Shown in pieces: positions 26,646 through 34,845 of a stretch of 39,746 nucleotides of DNA. The notes beneath the pieces were generated by a model that searched no databases, had not been told where the DNA came from, and saw only the letters and a list, made by a program, of their open reading frames with translations. How positions within the stretch are numbered: the first letter of the stretch is position 1; every line of letters begins with the position of its first letter. The DNA is from Nostoc sp. KVJ20 (GTDB lineage: Bacteria > Cyanobacteriota > Cyanobacteriia > Cyanobacteriales > Nostocaceae): assembly GCF_001712795.1 (NCBI RefSeq), contig NZ_KV757726.1:1-39746 (forward strand), written 5' to 3'. A program made the translations under genes and the position numbers.

Positions 26646-27371
26646 CTATGAGTACTTGGCTAAAGTCGCCTTGACAAACTCGATTACTTCCTCCTGTTGA
26701 ATAATAAATGCAGTGCCTTTTCTTCTAAGAGCCAGAATTTTCATACTTCCAACTTCAGAATAAAGGTGTGAATTGTGATCAATAGCCGCCTTGGTGGGAG
26801 GCCATAAGACCAAAACTTTTGCTGAGGGCGTTTTTGTAGCTTCCCTTGAGGACATTGCAAACAAGTCCCTGTTCTTGCTCAACCACTTCTCGTAATCTGC
26901 CAATTCAAGCAGTGGGCAAGGACTCCAAACTTTTAGTCCATGTTTGTCTTTCCTCTTGATCTGCAAAACCTCTCTAGCTTCGTTGTAGACAATCTCCTTA
27001 TCTCCTATTGAGCGAATCGAGATAAACAGGTGAACTTTTCGCTCAAATCTCACAAACAAGTCGATAGGATTCTTGTCCTCTAGCTTTAGCACTGGAAAGA
27101 CTTGTATCCCCTGGCTTTTAAACTCATCCAAAAGCAGGGCTGTTAATTTTTCCAGCCGTGCAAGTTTTTGAATTCTTATCAATGGCTTGTAAGCCAATGC
27201 AAAAGCTGCCCAGCCTACCGGAGTAATGAAGCCGCCTGTAGCAAGTGCAGTACCGCTAATCGCCAGAGCCAAAGCGGATTCGTAGTCTTTCGCCTCCCTA
27301 AGCATCTCTAATGCCGCTTCGTTGTGCGGCGGGAGTTGAAAATCGGTTGGTAGGTCTTTCACAGTAGTCAT
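26646..27371 (-). CDS. Hypothetical protein with hydrophobic hairpin and possible nuclease-like domain
   Basis: 241 residues from ATG 27371 (a GTG at 27383 would add four). A hydrophobic stretch ALALAISGTALATGGFITPV then GWAAFALAYKPLI (about 35-70) suggests a membrane hairpin. The following region, NPIDLFVRFERKVHLFISIR, faintly recalls the core of nuclease-related (NERD-like) domains but lacks a clear E-x-K. The rest is mixed alpha/beta (KVLVLWPPTKAAIDHNSHLY). No family assigned. It lies 3' of the small RHH gene on the same strand with a 140-bp gap. Confidence 0.65.
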   Translation of the reverse strand: MTTVKDLPTDFQLPPHNEAALEMLREAKDYESALALAISGTALATGGFITPVGWAAFALAYKPLIRIQKLARLEKLTALLLDEFKSQGIQVFPVLKLEDKNPIDLFVRFERKVHLFISIRSIGDKEIVYNEAREVLQIKRKDKHGLKVWSPCPLLELADYEKWLSKNRDLFAMSSREATKTPSAKVLVLWPPTKAAIDHNSHLYSEVGSMKILALRRKGTAFIIQQEEVIEFVKATLAKYS

Positions 27372-27511
27372 TGGAGACACCAAAAATTGTTTCGGTTGCT
27401 GACTAATCTCTCATCGGTTACAAGGTCAAACTTCTTTTCATCTAGGTTATCTGGTTGGTTTTTATCGGTTATGTATTTTGCTTGGGCTAAGTTCAACTGA
27501 GAGTGATCACC

Positions 27512-27700
27512 CTAATCTTCATCCTGTTTTTTTAATTTGGTTTTTTTTGTGTGTCTTGCCGTGAGCGCTTCCGAAGCAAGAAGTTTTACCATTTGACTCA
27601 TAGAGCGTTTTTCAGTTTTTGCTTCAGCAGATATTAAGTCGTAAAGTGCTAAGTCATCTTCATCTGTGAAATAAATATTTAATCTTGTTCCTGTGGGCAT
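27512..27700 (-). CDS. Small ribbon-helix-helix DNA-binding protein
   Basis: 62 residues: beta strand TRLNIYFTDEDDLALYDLIS, then helices AEAKTEKRSMSQMVKLLASEAL, then a Lys-rich tail ending KLKKQDED. This is the size and layout of CopG-like RHH regulators. It diverges from the actin-like cassette at 27937, and the intervening DNA has five GTGTTA/TAACAC half-sites, two of them as a neat palindrome, so it probably represses itself and the cassette. Confidence 0.72.
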   Translation of the reverse strand: MPTGTRLNIYFTDEDDLALYDLISAEAKTEKRSMSQMVKLLASEALTARHTKKTKLKKQDED

Positions 27701-27702
27701 CG

Positions 27703-27787
27703 TAACACTGTCTGGTGTTTGAATAACCCTATTGTCAGTCTAAACCTCTCACTTGTCACTGGTGTTAAACAGTGTTATGATAACACT
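27703..27787. promoter_or_regulatory. Operator cluster of TAACAC/GTGTTA half-sites
   Basis: Half-sites: TAACACT 27703-27709, GGTGTTT 27714-27720, GGTGTTA 27761-27767, then the palindrome AGTGTTA-TGA-TAACACT at 27771-27787. All lie between the divergent RHH gene and the actin-like cassette; the first overlaps the region just upstream of the RHH start. Confidence 0.65.
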
Positions 27788-27936
27788 ATAAGCCAAAAAA
27801 CGCCACAAAACAAAGGCAATAGAAGCCAGAAAGTGACGCTTTGGCTAACCCCTAACTGGATGTGCGGATTTAAGAGGATTCAGCCTCTAAATTCTCCAAA
27901 GCCAGAAGAACCAAGACTTTAACAAACAACAGAACC

Positions 27937-29052
27937 ATGACAACCGTATATTCCAATGCCAAAAACTGGCTCGTTCAAGCGGATTTGTTAGCCAAATCAG
28001 GGCTAACTGACCTTATCGCCGGAAAAGACTCAGGTGCAGGGTATGGCAAGGCAATCATCGGTGATTTTTCTATCATGATGCCTGCCGCATACTCACTTGT
28101 TCGCAACCGCAATATCATGCACCACGAAACCATCTCAAAAGATGGCTGCTGGGTGCGGTATGTAGAAGGTTCACGCCTGGACTTAAAAGATGTTCAATTC
28201 TTTTGGGGCAGTGCGGCTCTAGCGCAAAGTGACCACACCCTGTTACACGAGGATAAGGCGAAAAAGGCAGAACTGGCACTAGAAAGCATTCTTGCAGACT
28301 TAGCCGTTCTCAATATTCCCGATGGGGTCAAGCTATCGATTAGTTTGAGCAACCATAACCCCGAACGCTGGGCGACTGAGATTAAGCGCAGAGTTGAAGG
28401 GACTCACAGCTTTGAACATCTGCACCCTGTGACTCGTTCTATTGTCACCAAGACAGTTGAAATCGTAGTCACAGGCATTTACCCCGAAGGATTCGGCAGC
28501 ATTGCTCACTGCTTGTTCGGTGAAGCATCCCTAGTACTTGACCCCTCAGAATTAGCGATCGCACTCGATATCGGTTCATCAACTTGGTTGATTACCGTGT
28601 TTAACGGCAGTGGTGCAGTGATTGACCGTCACCTAATTGAAGGTGGAGCCGGTGAACTGCACAGCATGATTGCAGAAACCCTCGACAAGCGAAACGACCG
28701 AGTAAGTCTGCTGTCCAAGGATGTGAAGCACTCACCCAGTCTCGTTAACCAGGGGATTATCGAAGGCACTTTCACTTATGGAGGCAACCACCTTACTGGT
28801 AAAAAGTTTGAAACCGAGTACAGCCAATGTCTAGATCAGTGGTGGTCAAACAGGATTGAGAAATTCGCCAACTTTGTGACTGCTGGTAATTATCTAGACC
28901 GTGCGAAATACCTTGTCGCCTGGGGTGGGGGTGTTTCCTTGCCAGTGGTGGATCAAAACTTAGCCGGTTTAGGCTTTGTGGTCTTGAATAATCCCCAATT
29001 CATCAATGCCTTGGGATTAAAGCTATTAACTCAAATCTCTTTAGGAGCCTAA
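27937..29052 (+). CDS. Actin-like ATPase (ParM-related), first gene of a conserved-looking cassette
   Basis: 371 residues. Actin-fold signatures: phosphate-1-like GKDSGAGYGKAIIGDF at 29-44, phosphate-2 ALDIGSSTWLITVFNGSGA at 209-227 with DIGSST at 211-216, and adenosine loop LVAWGGGVSLP at 326-336. It differs strongly from the ParM at 17425, so it is not a recent duplicate. A 77-residue gene follows 3 bp later, like a parM-parR pair, but here the operon continues with membrane proteins and an FtsK-like ATPase. It could be a third segregation system or part of a DNA-transfer or positioning machine. Probably controlled from the operator cluster at 27703-27787. Confidence 0.8.
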   Translation: MTTVYSNAKNWLVQADLLAKSGLTDLIAGKDSGAGYGKAIIGDFSIMMPAAYSLVRNRNIMHHETISKDGCWVRYVEGSRLDLKDVQFFWGSAALAQSDHTLLHEDKAKKAELALESILADLAVLNIPDGVKLSISLSNHNPERWATEIKRRVEGTHSFEHLHPVTRSIVTKTVEIVVTGIYPEGFGSIAHCLFGEASLVLDPSELAIALDIGSSTWLITVFNGSGAVIDRHLIEGGAGELHSMIAETLDKRNDRVSLLSKDVKHSPSLVNQGIIEGTFTYGGNHLTGKKFETEYSQCLDQWWSNRIEKFANFVTAGNYLDRAKYLVAWGGGVSLPVVDQNLAGLGFVVLNNPQFINALGLKLLTQISLGA

Positions 29053-29055
29053 TCA

Positions 29056-29289
29056 ATGAATTACGAATCTCGGCGTATAACCATCTCCTACCTAGCAGTA
29101 ATTGAATTGTGCAAGATTTTTGATTTACCCCAAGACGCACCGACACAAGCATTATCAGCAGGTGTAGAGAAACTGATTTTTCAACACGGTAATGTACAAC
29201 CATCGCCCAAAGTTGAAACACCGCAATCTACACAGCCCAATAAATCAGCACTTAGCGCAATGGTCACTAATTTCAAGGGGGCAGCATGA
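29056..29289 (+). CDS. Small protein following the actin-like gene, possible adaptor
   Basis: 77 residues: helical N-terminus YESRRITISYLAVIELCKIF then a Pro/Gln/Ser-rich tail ending SALSAMVTNFKGAA. GGAG precedes the ATG and the gap to the actin-like gene is 3 bp. RRITISY could be the strand of a ribbon-helix-helix. Position and size suggest a ParR-like adaptor; sequence alone does not prove it. Confidence 0.6.
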   Translation: MNYESRRITISYLAVIELCKIFDLPQDAPTQALSAGVEKLIFQHGNVQPSPKVETPQSTQPNKSALSAMVTNFKGAA

Positions 29290-29510
29290 CCAAATCCAGA
29301 TTTAGAAACACGGTTTTAGGCATTGGAGCAACAGCAGCAGCGTTAGCCCTTGGCTACTTCGGAGTCCAGCAGCTTGGCAGAAACAATATGTTCACCATCG
29401 CCGCAGCTGTGGGAGGTGCAGGTGCAATCAGCTATGTACTTCAGAAACCGAGTCAGCCAGAAGCGCCAACCGCACCAATCAAAACCCAAAGGAAAGGGAA
29501 AAAGTCATGA
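29286..29510 (+). CDS. Small membrane protein
   Basis: 74 residues, overlapping the previous stop by 4 bp (ATGA) and the next start by 4 bp. Two hydrophobic segments, TVLGIGATAAALALGYFGVQ and FTIAAAVGGAGAISYVL, are followed by a basic Pro-rich tail (IKTQRKGKKS). Probably a two-helix inner-membrane protein. No family recognised; the overlaps show it belongs to the cassette. Confidence 0.65.
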   Translation: MTKSRFRNTVLGIGATAAALALGYFGVQQLGRNNMFTIAAAVGGAGAISYVLQKPSQPEAPTAPIKTQRKGKKS

Positions 29511-29782
29511 GCGACCAAGACACCCAAAAGACACAGCCAAGCCTAACAACAACCGAAATCATGACCATTATCCTCGGTTGCGAACAGACTCTTAGGTTCG
29601 TGCAAGCATCCCCAAATTATCAACAAATTGAAGCCTCCGAACGGTTCAGTACATCGAATGACCTAAAAATGGGTGATGCTGTGCAAGCCTTGATGGAGAT
29701 TCACGAAGCGATTCTAAATATCGAATTCTACTCCCAAGTTGAGGGACAAACTTATGCTTTCAACGACAGCCTTACAGCGTAA
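29507..29782 (+). CDS. Small acidic hypothetical protein of the cassette
   Basis: 91 residues, start overlapping the previous stop by 4 bp (ATGA). No membrane segment; mostly helical with TTTEIMTIILGCEQTLRFVQ and VQALMEIHEAILNIEFYSQ. No family recognised. The 4-bp overlap implies translational coupling. Confidence 0.6.
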   Translation: MSDQDTQKTQPSLTTTEIMTIILGCEQTLRFVQASPNYQQIEASERFSTSNDLKMGDAVQALMEIHEAILNIEFYSQVEGQTYAFNDSLTA

Positions 29783-29948
29783 TCATTTGTATGAATTCCG
29801 TGGTCAACAACTGCGCTACAGCCACCGCTCTAATTGTGGAGTCAATGCCCCTTTCATTTTTAATGACTCAAAGGGCAGAAGAAAAGAACTAAGCCAAAAC
29901 CAAGTACAGTTGGAGGTTTTTGAACTTGTTGAGTTTTGTGAGAACTGA
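29754..29948 (+). CDS. Small hypothetical protein of the cassette
   Basis: 64 residues from ATG 29754, preceded by GAGGGA; an upstream in-frame TTG at 29739 is less likely. It overlaps the previous gene by 29 bp. The sequence (HLYEFRGQQLRYSHRSNCGV then FIFNDSKGRRKELSQNQVQL) looks like a compact beta-rich domain followed by a helix. Its stop TGA overlaps the next ATG. No family recognised. Confidence 0.5.
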   Translation: MLSTTALQRNHLYEFRGQQLRYSHRSNCGVNAPFIFNDSKGRRKELSQNQVQLEVFELVEFCEN

Positions 29949-30490
29949 TGATGAAGCGATTGCACCGACGACCAATCATTGCAATCGCCCCACTCCGGGA
30001 TGTATCTCTCGCCGCAAAACGAAAAGTACACAAGGATCTTAACAGCATGACACTCGATTACAAAAATCCCAACGACTGGGGCAAATCACCTCTGACTGAC
30101 CGCGCTTTGAGATTAGAGCAATTCAAAGCGGAAAATCCTGAACAATGGGCTGCAATGATCTCAGCAGATATTCAGGCACTCTCCACGCCAATCTTCGAGA
30201 GTGAAGATTACCCACCCTTCACAGGAACCGAATTCTTAGCAACTCATGAAACCATTGATGACCATCCATACTCTGCTGCATTTGGTCAATTCTTGGGTAA
30301 TGGTATTGACGCGGACATTGCAAATATATTGGCGTTTGGTGAGAAGAGATTTGATTTAATTTCTGAAGATTTTGATGATCCAATACGGCAACTAGCAACG
30401 AGAATTTATAGCCGATTTGAAGAGATGGGTTACTGGGATAAGTTGCCCCAATCATCCAGCAATATCGACTATGACTACATCCCTTATTAG
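29948..30490 (+). CDS. Hypothetical acidic protein of the cassette
   Basis: 180 residues from ATG 29948; a second ATG at 30047 (MTLDYKNPNDWGK), preceded by AAGGATC, could be the true start, giving 147 residues. The body is soluble and acidic (SADIQALSTPIFESEDYPPF; AFGEKRFDLISEDFDDPIRQ) and ends in a Ser/Asp/Tyr-rich tail. No family recognised. Confidence 0.6.
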   Translation: MMKRLHRRPIIAIAPLRDVSLAAKRKVHKDLNSMTLDYKNPNDWGKSPLTDRALRLEQFKAENPEQWAAMISADIQALSTPIFESEDYPPFTGTEFLATHETIDDHPYSAAFGQFLGNGIDADIANILAFGEKRFDLISEDFDDPIRQLATRIYSRFEEMGYWDKLPQSSSNIDYDYIPY

Positions 30491-30498
30491 GAGATAAA

Positions 30499-31170
30499 AT
30501 GGCACGTAATTTTGGAGCAGCGAAACTCAAAAACCATATACCCACCACTGCCCCAGGTACTTTAGGGGCAATGGGGAGACTGTTTGATGTCTCAGAATCG
30601 GACTTCAACAAAGCCCTCCTTGGCGACCAAACGGTAATCACCAAAATTGCAGACATGGCACGACTGTCTGACACCGCTAAGGCTAATTTGCCTAAAGCTT
30701 TGGAGGCATATCGGAAGATTATTGAAACCACCGGAGATGTAAACCAAGCCTATGCCGAACTGGTGCAATTGACCCAAAAACACGGAACGCAAACCCTGAA
30801 AGCTATCAACACCAGTAAGACAGGAGAACAGCGTTTCAAAAACGAGATGACCGAAATGCAGGCGGAACACGTCAACGCTACCACTGCGGAGGCCACCCGT
30901 CACGCGCAGCGCTCATCCTTGATTCAGATATCTGGGGCCACTGCGGATTTAATGGCGATCGCAAAATATGAGGCTGATTTAATCAAGGCATCCAACAAAG
31001 TGCCAGAAGCCCAAGACGCAGCAGATCGCGCTTATGAAACTGCGGTAACTAGCGCACTGTGGACAAACGGTAGTGAAGCCAAAACCGACCGCATACCAAA
31101 GCCCAATTACTCGCGCACTGCTGGCATTAGCCGAGTAGGTGACTGGTTCAGGAATTTTATGGGCATTTAA
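30499..31170 (+). CDS. Helical hypothetical protein of the cassette
   Basis: 223 residues, AGGAG 7 bases before the ATG and 8 bp behind the preceding stop. It is Ala-rich and predominantly helical in appearance (ANLPKALEAYRKIIETTGDV; NATTAEATRHAQRSSLIQIS), without membrane segments. It resembles structural or scaffold-like proteins in general character, but no family was recognised. A terminator-like hairpin follows at 31184-31217, before the next gene. Confidence 0.68.
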   Translation: MARNFGAAKLKNHIPTTAPGTLGAMGRLFDVSESDFNKALLGDQTVITKIADMARLSDTAKANLPKALEAYRKIIETTGDVNQAYAELVQLTQKHGTQTLKAINTSKTGEQRFKNEMTEMQAEHVNATTAEATRHAQRSSLIQISGATADLMAIAKYEADLIKASNKVPEAQDAADRAYETAVTSALWTNGSEAKTDRIPKPNYSRTAGISRVGDWFRNFMGI

Positions 31171-31183
31171 CCGTAATTAGTCG

Positions 31184-31217
31184 AAAGCCAGTTGTTAGCA
31201 AAAACTCTGGCTTTTTC
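31184..31217 (+). terminator. Intra-cassette rho-independent terminator
   Basis: AAAGCCAG (31184-31191) and CTGGCTTT (31207-31214) form an 8-bp stem followed by a T run. It lies between the helical protein gene and the membrane protein gene, so expression of the last two genes may depend on read-through or another promoter. Confidence 0.7.
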
Positions 31218-31240
31218 TGTTTCACCCACGCGAGGTAAAC

Positions 31241-31819
31241 ATGAATGAAATTGATTCCCTATTATCGCAGTTCCAAAACACCAGTGAACAGTCCACACCA
31301 ATGCTCTGGGGTGAAACTACTTCAGAAAAACCGACCCCGGAGAGCGAAGATGGCGAACGGTTAGAGCAATCCATTCGTGATGTCTTCAGTAACAAGCAAC
31401 TGCTAAACAAAGCACTGGCTACATTCCTGGGTGTGTTTACTGCCAATGCTGGAGTCAGCCTACTAACAAGTCTTGGGATTGGGGCGATCGCTTCTGGCAC
31501 TTTAAGCAGCATTGTACTAGGGCTATTTTTTGCTGATACCCTTACTAAAATTCACTATGACGGCAGAATCCACATTGGTAAAGACTTCATGGTAGCCACT
31601 GCTCAGACGGTGAGTGTAGGGGCTTCGCTGTGGATTGCCTTTGATGAATATAGGGCAGTGTCAGAAGCAACTAATACAGGAAAGACACGGTTCTATCAGG
31701 AGGTTAAAACCTACGAAGTTAAGCCAACTCCCAAGAGTGAAATACCTTGGGGCTTGATTGGGGTAGGTGCTTTTGTGTTGTTGGTGATTGCAGCAATCGT
31801 CAGGGGAACAAACCAATGA
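31241..31819 (+). CDS. Membrane protein of the cassette
   Basis: 192 residues, GAGG before the ATG. After an acidic N-terminus (about 1-55), hydrophobic segments follow: ATFLGVFTANAGVSLLTSLG and GTLSSIVLGLFFADTL (about 65-105), VATAQTVSVGASLWIAFDEY (about 125-145), and IPWGLIGVGAFVLLVIAAIV near the end. Its stop overlaps the start of the FtsK-like ATPase by 4 bp (ATGA at 31816), so the two are translationally coupled and may form one membrane complex. No family recognised. Confidence 0.7.
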   Translation: MNEIDSLLSQFQNTSEQSTPMLWGETTSEKPTPESEDGERLEQSIRDVFSNKQLLNKALATFLGVFTANAGVSLLTSLGIGAIASGTLSSIVLGLFFADTLTKIHYDGRIHIGKDFMVATAQTVSVGASLWIAFDEYRAVSEATNTGKTRFYQEVKTYEVKPTPKSEIPWGLIGVGAFVLLVIAAIVRGTNQ

Positions 31820-33639
31820 AACGCAAACAATTTGAAGAATACTTGCGTTCGGGAACAGCCAACAATATCACTGTAGGAGTGCTGGCAACCATTGGCTTAA
31901 TTTGTGGGGCAAAGTCATTTACTGGCACTCAGATAAGTTTAGTTGAATATTGCTTCATTCCCTCAACACTAAAAAATCCGGTTAACCGTCAAAGGTACTG
32001 CACTCCCAACAAGCGTTACATAATGCCAGAGTCGGAATTTTATGCTGAAGCTTATGCACCAGCTAATCCAGAGTTTCAACGTGATAATTTTCTGCCAACC
32101 AAAGCTACCCGTCTAAGAATAATCCCCCCAAGTAACCCGGATAAGGCTTTGTGGGGATTAGCTTCAGTGTTTTTTCTAGGAGGAGCCTATGGGTTATCCA
32201 AAGCTAGGGAATGGCGATTAATCCAACTAATGCCTTCAGTTAGGGAAGAAATTCGTAGCAACTGGTTAATTTCTAAACTTTGGTCAGGGTTAAGGCTCCA
32301 TAAGGAAGCATACACCGCGCAGTTAGACTACGAGTTTCACCAATGGACGGAGAATAGACGGGTAAGAGAGGCGCAGTTGTCAAAAATGACACCGCAAGAG
32401 TTAGCCATCTTTCAGGAGCAAGTGAGATTAAGGGCAGAGGCAGAAGCACGGGTGCAACTGCAACAGGTAACGGGGCAGCCAGCCGCAGCATTGCCGGGGC
32501 AATCAATGCAGGATATCGCCAGGGGTGACGATAAAGTAACCGGCTCTGAACAGCAGACATTACAACAAAATACTGCAATTAGCCTTGATCCATCAGAATC
32601 TCTTGCCCTGAATACTTTGCAAGCCCTAGCCAGAGCCGATAGTTCCACTGCTTTAGTTGCCGCACCAGGGAGTGGTAAATCAGTCACCCTCAATTACCTA
32701 ATTGGGAAAATCTTAGCTGATTCCCCAACGGCTGATATTTGGGTGATTAGTGCTAAGAATGATAGTTTCTGCGGTTTACGGGAGAAAGAGAGAGTAATTG
32801 TCTTTGACGGGGAAAACCCAGACCTAGCCAAAGAGGTAATTGACAACTTTTACACCGACTACAAAAAACGTAAACAGCTACCAGAATCAAAGCGCGAATC
32901 TTTACCACCATTGATTCTAATTCTGGATGATTGGTTAGTGATTGCTGACCAATTAAGTAAGCATTACTCTAATTGGAATTATGGCAGTAAATTGCTTGAT
33001 ATTCTGCTGATTGGTCGAGAGTTTAATACTAAGTTTATTGCTTCCCTACAGTCTTTTAATTTGGCGGCTTTGGGCATTGAAAAGATGGATGCTCAAACTC
33101 GTCTGTGTTTGAATTTATTGCTCTTAGGTAACAGGTATATCAAGAATGGAAGGGAGCAAGAATCTTATGGGGTACTGGAATTGATTTTAAATAGAGGTGA
33201 CATCATTCCAGGTAAGCAAGAACGGGAGCAAATTAAATCTAAATACTTGGATATTAAAGCAGTCTCTTATCAAAACTTACGTCCAGTTATGATTGCTTCC
33301 GTTGGGGGTTTTGTCGTGGCATTGATGCCTAAATTATCTAATCAAGTCAATTCGATTGCTTCGGAGCAGGAATATCTAGATAGAGTCTTTGACCTGGAAT
33401 TTAATTTAAGTCCGGCTCACCAGATACATCCCAAACCATTATCTGATGTGGCTAAAAAGATTTATGAATACTTCCAGAATGTCAAGACTAAAACCCCAAA
33501 AACATTACGTGATTTGAAGAAGGCAGATAGGTTATCCAGCTATTCAGAGCAAGAATTAATTGATGGGTTAGCTGAATTAGTTAAGACGGATCAGGTAAAT
33601 TCTGACGGAAATGATAGCTACTCCCTACCTGATTGGTGA
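31816..33639 (+). CDS. FtsK/HerA/VirD4-like membrane ATPase
   Basis: 607 residues from ATG 31816 (the longer frame from 31747 lies inside the previous gene). Two N-terminal membrane segments (NNITVGVLATIGLICGAKSF near 14-33 and ALWGLASVFFLGGAYGLSKA near 112-131) and a Gln/Ala-rich charged linker precede the ATPase: Walker A AAPGSGKSVTLN (Lys288), Walker B PLILILDDWLVI (Asp371-Asp372), then IASLQSFNLAALG. The C-terminal 80 residues look like a winged helix (PLSDVAKKIYEYFQNVKTKT). This matches the plan of type IV coupling proteins and DNA-pumping ATPases. With a MobV relaxase on the plasmid, a coupling role is possible; a role with the actin-like protein in DNA positioning is the alternative. 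Confidence 0.78.
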   Translation: MKRKQFEEYLRSGTANNITVGVLATIGLICGAKSFTGTQISLVEYCFIPSTLKNPVNRQRYCTPNKRYIMPESEFYAEAYAPANPEFQRDNFLPTKATRLRIIPPSNPDKALWGLASVFFLGGAYGLSKAREWRLIQLMPSVREEIRSNWLISKLWSGLRLHKEAYTAQLDYEFHQWTENRRVREAQLSKMTPQELAIFQEQVRLRAEAEARVQLQQVTGQPAAALPGQSMQDIARGDDKVTGSEQQTLQQNTAISLDPSESLALNTLQALARADSSTALVAAPGSGKSVTLNYLIGKILADSPTADIWVISAKNDSFCGLREKERVIVFDGENPDLAKEVIDNFYTDYKKRKQLPESKRESLPPLILILDDWLVIADQLSKHYSNWNYGSKLLDILLIGREFNTKFIASLQSFNLAALGIEKMDAQTRLCLNLLLLGNRYIKNGREQESYGVLELILNRGDIIPGKQEREQIKSKYLDIKAVSYQNLRPVMIASVGGFVVALMPKLSNQVNSIASEQEYLDRVFDLEFNLSPAHQIHPKPLSDVAKKIYEYFQNVKTKTPKTLRDLKKADRLSSYSEQELIDGLAELVKTDQVNSDGNDSYSLPDW

Positions 33640-33645
33640 AAGGAC

Positions 33646-33786
33646 TGCCGTGATGCCGTGGTCATAAAAAGGGATGTTTTACAGGCTTTTCTGAGTGTCC
33701 ACGGCATACGGCACAATCACGGCAATCCATACCCTGTATAGGTTGTAGCCTACGGCACTGCTACGGCAGCACGGACACCCACGGCA
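33646..33786. repeat. Cluster of ACGGCA/TGCCGT hexamers, iteron- or operator-like
   Basis: TGCCGT at 33646 and 33654, then ACGGCA at 33701, 33708, 33719, 33752, 33763 and 33781, plus near-match ACGGAC at 33771. Two pairs are 11 bp apart, one helical turn. Located between the FtsK-like ATPase and the response regulator. Candidate binding array for the response regulator or a replication/transfer site. Confidence 0.7.
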
Positions 33787-33847
33787 GAAGCATCAATAAT
33801 AAGTCCGCCAATAAACAGCCATTTATTATTAGAGGATTAATAAAATC

Positions 33848-34519
33848 ATGCTGAAAATAGTAATTGTTGAACCAGAAATATTCACTCTCTTAGGCATCAA
33901 AGGTGCTATTTCACAATCTCCTGATATAGAAGTAACTGGTGATGCCACCAGTGGGAAGATAGGTTTTAAATTAATTGAACAGACCAACCCTGATGTTGTG
34001 TTAGTTGATTTACTCTTACCCGATATGAGTGGTTTAGAACTGACTAGCTCAATCAAAAGGAAAACTAATAGTAAAGTGGTGATTTTTACTAATCAGACTC
34101 ATTCCGACTTTATTAAGTCGGCTTTTCGTCATGGGGCTGATTCTTATATGCTCAAAAGTGCTGATATAGAATTGATTGAACTAGCTATCAAGAGAGCTTA
34201 CTTTGATGAATGCCTGCTTGACCCGAAGCTGGCTAAAAAACTGTTAAAAAACCTTGATAAAAATAGATATATTGACCCTAGTTTTGCTGATAAAAACTTG
34301 CTTGACTCTCCCACCGAACGACAAATACAAGTCCTGCGTTTACTGGCTCAGGGTTTAGGTTTTGAACAGATTGCCAAAGAAATGTTTCTCTCTGTTAGTA
34401 CAGTCAAACGTTATGCCAGCGATTTGTACAGTAAATGGCACGTCAAGAACAGTTATGAGGCGATAAAAAGAGGGGCGATGCTTGGTTATATTGACTATAA
34501 CTTGATTGTGAATGAATGA
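33848..34519 (+). CDS. Orphan NarL/FixJ-family response regulator
   Basis: 223 residues. Receiver domain: phosphoacceptor Asp54 in VVLVDLLLPDMSGLE, conserved Lys103 in SYMLKSAD, Thr81 in IFTNQ. LuxR-type helix-turn-helix at about 150-210 (SPTERQIQVLRLLAQGLGFE; AKEMFLSVSTVKRYASDLYS). AGAGGA precedes the ATG. No histidine kinase is in the window, so it must be phosphorylated by a host kinase or act unphosphorylated. The hexamer cluster just upstream is a candidate autoregulatory site. It may control the neighbouring cassette or the pentapeptide genes. Confidence 0.88.
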   Translation: MLKIVIVEPEIFTLLGIKGAISQSPDIEVTGDATSGKIGFKLIEQTNPDVVLVDLLLPDMSGLELTSSIKRKTNSKVVIFTNQTHSDFIKSAFRHGADSYMLKSADIELIELAIKRAYFDECLLDPKLAKKLLKNLDKNRYIDPSFADKNLLDSPTERQIQVLRLLAQGLGFEQIAKEMFLSVSTVKRYASDLYSKWHVKNSYEAIKRGAMLGYIDYNLIVNE

Positions 34520-34721
34520 TGTATTGGTGAGGAGAGCGAAAGGATTAAGTTGGATATTGGTGGTAGTTAACTTTTCTCTATCTTTCTTCTTAAGAGCGGC
34601 TGGCTACCTACCCATGTTCATTACCCTTCTTAAAAAAAAGCCTTTGGTGATGATAGACAGAGATTCTGTCGAGCATCTTTATGGCTATTGCTTTGATTCA
34701 GACAAAAGACTCATACTATGA
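34512..34721 (+). CDS. Possible small membrane protein overlapping the response regulator end
   Basis: 69 residues, start overlapping the response regulator stop by 8 bp. One hydrophobic segment, LSWILVVVNFSLSFFLRAAG, near the N-terminus, then a short soluble tail. No family recognised and no clear ribosome site beyond possible coupling. Confidence 0.35.
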   Translation: MNDVLVRRAKGLSWILVVVNFSLSFFLRAAGYLPMFITLLKKKPLVMIDRDSVEHLYGYCFDSDKRLIL

Positions 34722-34845
34722 TATTTTCTGCGGTTAAGCGTGAATTCTGGCGGTAGAAATATAAAATCAACTTAAAGCGTTAAAATTCTGGAATTGTTCA
34801 TAATATATCTGTATCCAAAAAGAAATTTGTATACAGCACCCAGCC

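Noticed and set aside
27719..27922. 67-codon plus-strand frame before the actin-like gene
   Set aside because: Lies over the operator cluster and leader, has no ribosome site, and reads as low-quality sequence.
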